From assembly GCA_024636135.1 (NCBI GenBank), contig JAGXHP010000060.1, forward strand, positions 1-14,300: 14,300 bases of DNA, in the 5' to 3' direction. This document shows positions 5,657 through 11,761 of this stretch, piece after piece (within the stretch, counting starts at the first letter, position 1; each line of letters opens with the position of its first letter). Source of the stretch: Chloroflexota bacterium (lineage in GTDB: Bacteria > Chloroflexota > Limnocylindria > QHBO01). The translations under genes and the position numbers were made by a program. Under the pieces are notes generated by a model. The model was given only the letters and a program-made list of their open reading frames with translations. It had not been told where the DNA came from and searched no databases.

Positions 5657-6246
5657 CGCTGCTCCTTCCAGGGATCGGCCTCGTTGTGGTACCCGTTGCG
5701 CTCCCAGAAACCGAGGCGGTCCTCGGCGCTGAACTCGACGCCGCGCAGCCATTTCGCGCTCTTCCAGAAGTACGGACCCGGCACGATGGCGCGCAACGGG
5801 TAGCCGTGCTCGGCGCTCAGCGGAACTTCGTCGTAGTTCCACGCGAGAAGGCAGGTCGGCTGCATCGCCGTCGCCAGCGGCACGTTCGACGTGAAGCCGC
5901 CCTCGGCGTGGAAGATCACGAACCTCGCGTCCGCGCTGGGACGCGCCACCTCGGCGATATGGGTGAAGGGCACACCTTCCCATTTCGTGTCGAGTTTCGA
6001 CCAGCGGGTCACGCAGTGGACGTCGAGGGTCTGCTCTGCTGTCGGGAGGGCACGGAACTCGGCCCATTTCAGGGTGAACGGCTCCTCGACCTCGCCCCAG
6101 ACGCGGAAGTCCCAGGCCGCGAGGTCACCGTACTCCGGCACGCGACCGAAATGGAGGACCGGAAACTTCTCGGTGAGCACCTGGCCCGGGGGGACGCGCT
6201 CCACGAGCTCGGCGGGAATGTTGCGACGCTGCCATGGGAAGGCCAT
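5641..6246 (-). CDS. Cytosolic sulfite-oxidase-like molybdopterin oxidoreductase
   Basis: This is a 201-aa member of the COG2041 sulfite oxidase/YedY (MsrP) molybdopterin fold, of the short stand-alone type. The molybdenum-coordinating cysteine is C78 in DVHCVTRWSKLD (75-86). Further landmarks are FGRVPEYGDLAAWDFRVWG (33-51), the EGVPF strand after the cysteine, LLAWNYDEVPLSAEHGYPLR and the GPYFWKSAKWLRGVEF region near the end. It lacks a twin-arginine signal and the C-terminal dimerisation domain, so it should be cytoplasmic; its substrate is unknown. The ATG at 6244-6246 has no good ribosome site, and a start further upstream in the same frame cannot be excluded. It lies 32 nt downstream of a four-helix membrane protein, probably co-transcribed. 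Confidence 0.9.
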   Translation of the reverse strand: MAFPWQRRNIPAELVERVPPGQVLTEKFPVLHFGRVPEYGDLAAWDFRVWGEVEEPFTLKWAEFRALPTAEQTLDVHCVTRWSKLDTKWEGVPFTHIAEVARPSADARFVIFHAEGGFTSNVPLATAMQPTCLLAWNYDEVPLSAEHGYPLRAIVPGPYFWKSAKWLRGVEFSAEDRLGFWERNGYHNEADPWKEQRYSGG

Positions 6247-6278
6247 GCGGGCAGCGTGCGCCCGCGCCACCTCCCAGG

Positions 6279-6704
6279 TCAAGAACGAGCGGTGGTCTCG
6301 GTCCGCCGCCGGCGATGACGGGCGTCGAGACGCTCGCGACGTCGGGCCTCCCACAGGTCCCACGCGCCCACGACGGCGCCCAGCAGCAGGCCGCCGGCCC
6401 ACAGCAGGGTGGCGATGCCCGGCGCGTACGCCTCGGTGGGAACGAAGTTATCGGTGACCTGCGGCACGTCAGGGACGCCGAGGATCCCGTACCCCACCTG
6501 GACCGTGACCCCGATGGAGATCATCAGCAGGGCGATCTCGATCCAGCGATGGTGGACGATGAGCGAAATGGCAGCCACGATCACCACCAGCCCGGCCAGG
6601 GCCACACCGAGATCCACGGCCGCCAGCCAGATCAACCCGAGCGCCACGCCGAGGCCGATGACTCCGAGCGAGACCCGATCGAACTGCCCGACGAATGCAC
6701 GCAT
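6279..6704 (-). CDS. Four-helix membrane protein, unknown function
   Basis: This 141-aa protein has predicted helices at about 11-30, 33-50, 54-76 and 96-117 and a very basic cytoplasmic C-terminal tail (121-141, RRRERLDARHRRRRTE). The ATG at 6702-6704 is preceded by GGGAGG with 6-nt spacing, which rejects longer upstream extensions that would run antisense to the ligase gene. It lies directly upstream of the molybdopterin oxidoreductase. It does not look like the YedZ/MsrQ heme partner of that family: it is too short, and its only helix-adjacent histidines are H51-H52 at a membrane edge. No family recognised. Confidence 0.75.
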   Translation of the reverse strand: MRAFVGQFDRVSLGVIGLGVALGLIWLAAVDLGVALAGLVVIVAAISLIVHHRWIEIALLMISIGVTVQVGYGILGVPDVPQVTDNFVPTEAYAPGIATLLWAGGLLLGAVVGAWDLWEARRRERLDARHRRRRTETTARS

Positions 6705-6722
6705 GGCTTCCCTCCCGGCGGC

Positions 6723-6728
6723 AGGATA
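6723..6728 (-). promoter_or_regulatory. Candidate -10 box of the membrane protein-oxidoreductase pair
   Basis: TATCCT on the minus strand would start transcription near 6716, leaving a short leader with the GGGAGG ribosome site. Confidence 0.35.
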
Positions 6729-6749
6729 TCCCACACCGCGCCCTCCGCT

Positions 6750-6755
6750 TAGACT
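6750..6755 (+). promoter_or_regulatory. Leaderless -10 box of the ligase gene
   Basis: TAGACT is followed by exactly 6 nt and the GTG at 6762, so the start codon coincides with the expected transcription start. No ribosome site or -35 is visible. Confidence 0.6.
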
Positions 6756-6761
6756 CGATTC

Positions 6762-8495
6762 GTGAGCTCCAGCCCCTTCCTCGACCTCGCTGCGGTGGCG
6801 GCGGCCGTGGGTGCAACTCGCAGCAAGAACGCCAAGCGTGACCTGCTCGCCGCCTATCTGCGCGGCCTGCCTCGCGACGACCTGCCAGCCGCGTGCTCCT
6901 TCTTCGCCGGGCGGCCGCTGGTCGACCCCACCGCAAAGCTGGGGATGGGCTGGGTGCAGCAGGGTGCCGCTCTCACCCGGGCCAGTGGCGCGGACGCCGA
7001 ATCGGTGCGGGCCGCCTACCTGCGACACTCCGACTTCGGCGACGCGGCGGCAGAGCTCCTGGAGCGCGGCTCGACCGTCGGCCGGGCACCGACCGTCGCC
7101 GAGGTGGCGTCAACCTTCGAGGCCATCGCGGGTGCCGGAAGCGGCGAGCAGCGGATCGGGCTCCTGGCGGACCTGTTCGCGCGCGCCGGGCCGGAGAGCG
7201 CCCGCTTCATCGGCCGCATCTCGTCCCGCGAGACCCGCATTGGTCTGCGCGAGGGCCTGCTCGAGGAGGCCGTGGCCGCCGCCTTCGATGCGGAGCTCGG
7301 GTCGGTGCGGCGCGCGCACATGCTGACCGGCGACATCGGCGAGGCGGCGCTGCTGGCCGCCGCGAACGCCCTGGACACGGCTGCGCTCCACGTCGGCCGG
7401 CCGATCCGCTTCATGCTCGCCACCCCGGTCGCTGACGCGGCCGAGGTCATGCGCCGCGTCGATGCCGAGGCATGGATCGAGGACAAGTACGACGGCATTC
7501 GCGCGCAGCTGCACATCTCTGCTGACGGCACGATCCGGCTGTTCAGCCGCGACCTCAACGACATCACCCGATCGTTTCCGGAGGTCGTTGCGGCCGCCGA
7601 GTCGCTGGCCGGCGACGGCCCGCTGGTCGTCGATGGCGAGCTCGTCCCGTGGCGCGAGGGATCGGTCCTCGACTTCGCATCGCTCCAGACTCGCCTCGGC
7701 CGGGTGCGTCCGTCGGCCGAGCTGCTGGCCGAGGTGCCGGTCGTGCTCGTCGCGTTCGACCTGCTCCACCTGGCGGGCCGCGACCTGCTCGAGGCGCCGC
7801 TGCGTGAACGTCGTCGAGCCCTCGAGGAACTCGCTCCACCGGAGCGGACCGGGGAGCGGATCCTGCTCGCACACCTCGGCTCCGCGCGTACCGCGGATGA
7901 GGTGGAGCGCCAGTTCGACGACGCGCGAGAGCGACGCAACGAGGGGCTGATGGTCAAGGACCCCGCCTCGACCTACCAGCCGGGGCGTCGCGGCCTCGGC
8001 TGGCTCAAGCTCAAGAAGGCACTCGCCACGCTCGACTGCGTGGTTGTGGGGGTCGAGTGGGGCCACGGCAAGCGTCGCGACGTCCTCTCCGACTACACCT
8101 TTGCCGTGCGCGAGGCGGACGAGCCTGACGCTCGGCTCCTGACGATCGGTAAGGCGTACACCGGACTGACCGACGCCGAGATCGCCACGATGACGGAGCG
8201 ATTCCACGGGATCACCCTCGAGGACCACGGCCGATATCGCACGGTCGTGCCCGAGGTCGTCGTCGAGATCGCATTCGATCGGATCATGCGCTCCACCCGG
8301 CACCGATCCGGCTACGCGCTGCGCTTTCCCCGGATCGTGCGCATCCGCGACGACAAGATGCCCGCCCAGACCGACACGCTCGCGTCGGTGGAGGCCCTGT
8401 TCATGGATCAGGCATCCGGCCGCATCCTGCTGGCGACCGGCGCGGACGGGGAGACCGAGCGAATCCGGACAACCGGGGAGGCGGGCTCGTCCTAG
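6762..8495 (+). CDS. ATP-dependent DNA ligase (archaeal/LigB type)
   Basis: This 577-aa enzyme seals DNA nicks using ATP. The N-terminal helical DNA-binding domain (about 1-215) is of the type found in archaeal and eukaryotic ligase I. The adenylation domain follows with motif I EDKYDGIR (240-247, adenylated K242), the FSRD motif Ia (261-264), DGE motif III (291-293), FDLLHLAG motif IIIa (332-339), NEGLMVK motif IV (393-399) and WLKLK motif V (414-418). The OB-fold occupies about 425-540, with a basic RFPRIVRIRDDK near its end. All catalytic residues are intact. The GTG at 6762-6764 is supported by the leaderless -10 box. It is divergent from the membrane protein-oxidoreductase pair. A role in repair or end joining with the nearby Ku (3.3 kb away) is plausible but inferred. 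Confidence 0.96.
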   Translation: MSSSPFLDLAAVAAAVGATRSKNAKRDLLAAYLRGLPRDDLPAACSFFAGRPLVDPTAKLGMGWVQQGAALTRASGADAESVRAAYLRHSDFGDAAAELLERGSTVGRAPTVAEVASTFEAIAGAGSGEQRIGLLADLFARAGPESARFIGRISSRETRIGLREGLLEEAVAAAFDAELGSVRRAHMLTGDIGEAALLAAANALDTAALHVGRPIRFMLATPVADAAEVMRRVDAEAWIEDKYDGIRAQLHISADGTIRLFSRDLNDITRSFPEVVAAAESLAGDGPLVVDGELVPWREGSVLDFASLQTRLGRVRPSAELLAEVPVVLVAFDLLHLAGRDLLEAPLRERRRALEELAPPERTGERILLAHLGSARTADEVERQFDDARERRNEGLMVKDPASTYQPGRRGLGWLKLKKALATLDCVVVGVEWGHGKRRDVLSDYTFAVREADEPDARLLTIGKAYTGLTDAEIATMTERFHGITLEDHGRYRTVVPEVVVEIAFDRIMRSTRHRSGYALRFPRIVRIRDDKMPAQTDTLASVEALFMDQASGRILLATGADGETERIRTTGEAGSS

Positions 8496-8498
8496 GAT
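8493..8498 (+). promoter_or_regulatory. Leaderless -10 box of the methyltransferase gene, overlapping the ligase stop
   Basis: TAGGAT begins with the TAG stop codon of the ligase gene and is followed by exactly 6 nt and the ATG at 8505. Confidence 0.6.
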
Positions 8499-8504
8499 CA
8501 GCCG

Positions 8505-9290
8505 ATGACCGATGATGAGCTGCCGGAGCACGTCCGCCGCAACCGGCAGGCATGGGATGAGATGGCGCCGCAGTACGTGCCGCATGGCGAGCGCAGCTGG
8601 GCGACGGACGAATTCACCTGGGGCATCTGGGGCGTGCCGGAGGCAGCGCTCCGGGCGCTGCCGGAGGTCGTCGAGGGCAAGGACGTCATCGAGCTGGGGT
8701 GCGGAACCGCCTACATCTCCGCCTGGCTCGCGCGACGGGGAGCGCGTCCCGTAGGCATCGACAACAGCCCGAAGCAGCTCGAGACGGCTCGGCGCCTGCA
8801 ATCCGAGCATGGCCTGCACTTTCCGTTGCTGCTCGGAAACGCGGAGCAGGTCCCGTACCCGGACGCCAGCTTCGACCTCGCGATCAGCGAGTACGGCGCA
8901 GCGATCTGGGCCGATCCCTACCGCTGGATCCCCGAGGCGTCGCGTCTGCTGCGACCCGGCGGCGAGCTTGTCTTCCTGGGCAATGGGGTGCTGTTCGTTC
9001 TCAGCGTTCCCGAAAACGAGGGGGAGGGTCCGGCCACCGATCGGCTTCTGCGCCCGTACTTCGGCATGAACCGCTTCGAGTGGCCCGGCGAGACGGGGGT
9101 TGAATTCCACCTCGGATACGGAGACATGATCCGGCTGCTGCGTCGGAGCGGGTTCGAGGTGCTCGACCTCATCGAGGTCCAGCCGCCCGAGGGAGCGACG
9201 ACCAACGACCCGTTCAACGACCCCGAGTGGGCGCGCCGCTGGCCGTCCGAGGAAATCTGGAGGGCTCGGAAGGTCGAGCGGGTCGAGTAG
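8505..9290 (+). CDS. Class I SAM-dependent methyltransferase
   Basis: This 261-aa protein has the Rossmann methyltransferase core. Motif I VIELGCGTAY is at 61-70, the acidic residue after strand 2 is D86 (VGIDNSP), the GNAEQVPYPDASFDLAISEYG stretch (motifs II-III) is at 111-131, and LRPGGELVFLGNG (post-II) is at 149-161. The C-terminal part (about 175-255) contains the lid and substrate region. The protein resembles Methyltransf_11/UbiE-like small-molecule methyltransferases, but the substrate cannot be read from sequence. The ATG at 8505 follows a TAGGAT box with 6-nt spacing and has no ribosome site, so the mRNA is probably leaderless even though the gene lies only 9 nt behind the ligase stop. 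Confidence 0.92.
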   Translation: MTDDELPEHVRRNRQAWDEMAPQYVPHGERSWATDEFTWGIWGVPEAALRALPEVVEGKDVIELGCGTAYISAWLARRGARPVGIDNSPKQLETARRLQSEHGLHFPLLLGNAEQVPYPDASFDLAISEYGAAIWADPYRWIPEASRLLRPGGELVFLGNGVLFVLSVPENEGEGPATDRLLRPYFGMNRFEWPGETGVEFHLGYGDMIRLLRRSGFEVLDLIEVQPPEGATTNDPFNDPEWARRWPSEEIWRARKVERVE

Positions 9291-9293
9291 GAT
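9288..9293 (+). promoter_or_regulatory. Leaderless -10 box of the 199-aa gene, overlapping the methyltransferase stop
   Basis: TAGGAT begins with the TAG stop of the methyltransferase and is followed by exactly 6 nt and the ATG at 9300. Geometry and sequence are identical to the box at 8493-8498. Confidence 0.6.
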
Positions 9294-9299
9294 CGGCGC

Positions 9300-9899
9300 A
9301 TGGATTCGTTCAGCGGTTTCCGTGAGGCGCGCGCCGTCGAGGTCGACCTCCTGACCGACGCGTACCGCGTGTCCGGGACGGTTCTCACGCGCTTCGAGCG
9401 CGTCACCGACATCCTCAACCAGCTCATCGGATCGCATCTCACGGTGGCCCAGGCCACGATCAGCGAGCATGCCGACCCGTCCGCCACCCAGGCGGCTCCC
9501 ACCGCCGTGGTCGACGTGGGGGCCATCCTCGTCTTCGGTGCGGCGGGACTCGGGGCGGCGCCCGCGAGCTCGGAGATGCGGGTACCGAAGCGGCCGGTGC
9601 GGGCGCAGCTCGGGCTGCCGCCGGTGCGCTGCACGGGCACCATCCACGTGGCCATGGGCAGCCGTCCGGTCGACGGCCTCCTCAACCTCACCGATCGGTT
9701 CCTGGCCATGACCGACGTGACAATCGAATCCGGGGCATATCCCCAGCTCGGACGCACGGCGGGAGTCGTCGCGATCGCCCGGGCTCGCGCCCAGATCATG
9801 CTGGTCATGGACGACGAGCGACCGGACGAGCTGCTGGCTGACGTCCTGGATCAGCAGACCGCCGAGAGCTGGCTGCGGTCGGACGATTCGACCGGCTGA
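9300..9899 (+). CDS. Unknown protein with an internal duplication
   Basis: This is a 199-aa soluble protein of no family I recognise. Two segments look like copies of one unit: residues 22-54 (begins YRVSGTVLTRFERVTDILN) and 109-142 (begins VRCTGTIHVAMGSRPVDGLLN). Shared positions include R-x-[ST]-G-T-[VI], R-x-x-D-x-L-N and a hydrophobic [LF]-[LT]-x-[VAM]-x-[QD] end. A hydrophobic Ala/Gly-rich stretch (69-90) and a low-complexity linker lie between them. No catalytic motif or signal peptide is visible. The start is supported by the -10 box 6 nt upstream. It is convergent with the NERD-like gene, with 21 nt between the stops. Confidence 0.7.
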   Translation: MDSFSGFREARAVEVDLLTDAYRVSGTVLTRFERVTDILNQLIGSHLTVAQATISEHADPSATQAAPTAVVDVGAILVFGAAGLGAAPASSEMRVPKRPVRAQLGLPPVRCTGTIHVAMGSRPVDGLLNLTDRFLAMTDVTIESGAYPQLGRTAGVVAIARARAQIMLVMDDERPDELLADVLDQQTAESWLRSDDSTG

Positions 9900-9920
9900 A
9901 GCGTCCGCCCGAGGCGTCGG

Positions 9921-10676
9921 TCAGGCGGAGTGGCGCGGCGCGCGGTGCCGGAGACGCGCTTCGTCGGTGAATTCGGAGGCGTCGAGCACCGCGCCGAGCA
10001 ATGCGGACCCGGTGGCGGGATCGAGCCGTCGGGCGCGGCCGATGACATTCGCCCACCACGGTCCGTTGTCGGTGGTCACGATCTCGTCCGCCGGCTCCTC
10101 GAGCACGACGCGCGATCGCGCCAGGGGGAAGGCCACGGCTCCCTCGACGGTGAGGCCAGCCAGCCCGGCGTCCGCGGCCCATCGACCGACTCCCTCGGCG
10201 AGCGCGGCTGCGTCACGGCTGGGATTGGTGCGACAGCGGATCCATCCGCGGCGCCTCCCGGCGTCGAACTCCCAGGTACGACCCCGAACGCGGTAGGTTC
10301 CCTCCCAGTCGCGGACGGTAAGCGCCCGGACGCCGGCCGGGCCGATGAGCAGGCCGTCGAGGCGCAGCGCATCCCGGATCGGCAGGCGCGGGCCGAGGAC
10401 CAGCGCGTAGGAATCGTCGAAGACCGGGGCCAGCAGGCGTTCGAGAACGTCGGCGGCCGATCGCGGCCGGCGAAGCGCCGTGATCCGCAGGAGCCACGCG
10501 CACCCGATGCCGATCCCGAGCGCGGCGACCACGCCGAGCGTCCCCACGGCGCCCGACCGGGTCTCGCCCGCCACAACGGCCAGTCCCACGGCCACGAAGC
10601 CGGTGAGGACCATGCCGAGTCCCAGCACCAGTGATCGACGCGTGTTCCGCTTCACTGCCGGACGGATGACCCTCAT
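9921..10676 (-). CDS. Membrane protein with a degenerate NERD (nuclease-related) domain
   Basis: The 251-aa protein has two N-terminal membrane helices (about 15-36 and 43-64), then a NERD-like region (about 76-190) facing the cytoplasm. The recognisable core is RLDGLLIGPAGVRALTVRDWEG (105-126), equivalent to the family pattern of an Asp, a GPxG turn and a strand ending in E-x-K-x-W-x-G. Here D107 is kept, but T120 replaces the glutamate and R122 the lysine of the presumed catalytic E-x-K. NPSRDA (151-156) and the VAFP strand (181-184) match the rest of the family. Nuclease activity is therefore doubtful and a DNA-binding or scaffold role is possible. It starts at the ATG at 10674-10676, 32 nt from the divergent OsmC gene. 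The NERD assignment is by pattern and moderate. Confidence 0.72.
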   Translation of the reverse strand: MRVIRPAVKRNTRRSLVLGLGMVLTGFVAVGLAVVAGETRSGAVGTLGVVAALGIGIGCAWLLRITALRRPRSAADVLERLLAPVFDDSYALVLGPRLPIRDALRLDGLLIGPAGVRALTVRDWEGTYRVRGRTWEFDAGRRRGWIRCRTNPSRDAAALAEGVGRWAADAGLAGLTVEGAVAFPLARSRVVLEEPADEIVTTDNGPWWANVIGRARRLDPATGSALLGAVLDASEFTDEARLRHRAPRHSA

Positions 10677-10696
10677 CGCACGCGACGCCGCTCGGA

Positions 10697-10702
10697 TAGG
10701 CT
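10697..10702 (+). promoter_or_regulatory. Leaderless -10 box of the OsmC-family gene
   Basis: TAGGCT is followed by exactly 6 nt and the ATG at 10709, the same geometry as at 6750, 8493 and 9288. Confidence 0.55.
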
Positions 10703-10708
10703 TGCTTC

Positions 10709-11188
10709 ATGACAATGACCATCAGCGCCTCGGTCGATGGCTCGACGAGCCGCGTCGAGGCGCGCACCGCCCAAGGTGCTGCGATCCGCATGGACAGCGA
10801 TGCTTCGGAGGGCGCGGGGCGCGCCGCCGAGCCGAAGGAGACGCTGTTGGCTGCCCTGGCCGGATGCACGGGGATGGACGTGGCGAGCATCCTGCGCAAG
10901 AAGCGCCAGGCGGTCGAGACGTACGAGATCGTCGTGGAGGGTGCGTCGGGACCTGACCATCCTCGAGTGTTCACGCGCATCGAGGTCGAGCATCGAGTCA
11001 GAGGAAACGTGACCGCCGAGGCGCTGCGGCGTTCGATCGAGCTGTCGGCGACGCAGTACTGCCCGGTGAATGCGATGCTGTCGCAGTCGGTCACGATCGA
11101 GCATCGCTACCGGCTCGACCTGGGGAACGGGAGGGAAACGAGCGCGGTGGTCGCCGTCACCGGTCCGGACGGCGCCCGCGTCGTCTAG
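10709..11188 (+). CDS. OsmC-family hydroperoxide reductase
   Basis: This 159-aa cytosolic protein belongs to the OsmC/Ohr superfamily, which reduces organic hydroperoxides by a two-cysteine mechanism. The peroxidatic C53 lies in ALAGCTGMDV (49-58) and the resolving C118 in QYCPVNAML (116-124). The PKETLLAAL helix with E44 precedes the first cysteine. The sequence is closer to the OsmC/YhfA branch than to Ohr, because of the AGCTGMD signature and the long middle strand pair. An ATG two codons in (M3) is an alternative start, but the leaderless -10 box supports 10709. It ends 17 nt from the convergent response regulator gene. Confidence 0.92.
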   Translation: MTMTISASVDGSTSRVEARTAQGAAIRMDSDASEGAGRAAEPKETLLAALAGCTGMDVASILRKKRQAVETYEIVVEGASGPDHPRVFTRIEVEHRVRGNVTAEALRRSIELSATQYCPVNAMLSQSVTIEHRYRLDLGNGRETSAVVAVTGPDGARVV

Positions 11189-11205
11189 CCTCGGCGCTCC
11201 TCGGG

Positions 11206-11598
11206 TCACGACGCGTTTCGCAGCTCCCGGCCCGTTTCGAGCGCCTGCTCGACGGCGATGCGGAACGTGTCGAGATCGAAAGGCTTCGGCACGACCGGCC
11301 CGATCGGACCGAGCTCCGCAATGCGCTCGCGGCTGGCGGCCGACACGATGATTGCCGGGATGCCGGGCCACGCACTGCGGAGGAGCTCCGTGATGTCGCC
11401 GCCATCGCCGTCCGGCAGCATGACGTCCACGACGAGCAGGTGGGGGAGGGCAACGTCCATGAGGTCGCCGAGCTCGACGATCCGGGTGCAGGTCACGACG
11501 CCGAACCCCATCTCCCGCAGGAGATCGGCTTCGAGCGCGGCGATATCGGGATCGTCCTCGAGGACGTAAGCGCGCAGGGGACCGCTCAGTTCGTTCAT
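11206..11598 (-). CDS. Single-domain response regulator (receiver only)
   Basis: A 130-aa CheY-like receiver with no output domain. The acidic triad residues are E14-D15-D16, the phospho-acceptor is D58 in LLVVDVMLPDGDG (54-66), the switch serine is S86 in IIVSAAS, and the conserved lysine is K105 in VPKPF. Such orphan receivers are phosphorylated by a partner histidine kinase and act through protein contacts; no kinase gene is in the window. The ATG at 11596-11598 is chosen because the receiver fold starts right there (LRAYVLEDDP). An in-frame extension to 11820 would run into Ku and has no homology. No strong ribosome site is visible. It is divergent from Ku across a palindrome-rich gap. 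Confidence 0.93.
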   Translation of the reverse strand: MNELSGPLRAYVLEDDPDIAALEADLLREMGFGVVTCTRIVELGDLMDVALPHLLVVDVMLPDGDGGDITELLRSAWPGIPAIIVSAASRERIAELGPIGPVVPKPFDLDTFRIAVEQALETGRELRNAS

Positions 11599-11629
11599 CG
11601 CTACCAGTCTTACGGACGACCCGGTGCAC

Positions 11630-11642
11630 GGTCCAGTGGACC
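11630..11642. promoter_or_regulatory. Inverted repeat 1 in the response regulator-Ku gap
   Basis: GGTCCA-G-TGGACC is a perfect 6-bp dyad with a single central base, about 32 bp upstream of the response regulator start. It resembles a dimeric regulator's operator. Confidence 0.4.
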
Positions 11643-11650
11643 ATCCGCAT

Positions 11651-11667
11651 GGTACCCATGGGGTACC
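11651..11667. promoter_or_regulatory. Inverted repeat 2 in the response regulator-Ku gap
   Basis: GGTACCC-ATG-GGGTACC is a perfect 7-bp dyad. Its centre is 23 bp from that of repeat 1, about two helical turns. Confidence 0.45.
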
Positions 11668-11684
11668 GGCCGATTTGGAGCCCC

Positions 11685-11698
11685 GGTGTACCATCACC
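11685..11698 (+). promoter_or_regulatory. Candidate Ku -10 box inside a third dyad
   Basis: GGTG-TACCAT-CACC places a TACCAT -10 box (11689-11694) inside a short dyad with the same GGT...ACC ends. Transcription would start near 11701, leaving a leader of about 60 nt before Ku. Confidence 0.35.
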
Positions 11699-11761
11699 GC
11701 CCGCGTTCGCAGACACGCCGGGCACGGCGGCCGCAACGCAGCACAGGAGCACGAGACAGCC

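Noticed and set aside
7110..9647. Very long open frame on the minus strand opposite the ligase, methyltransferase and 199-aa genes
   Set aside because: It is an antisense shadow of three recognisable or promoter-supported plus-strand genes. High GC with codon bias keeps such frames open, and the translation is Arg/Pro/His-rich without any domain.
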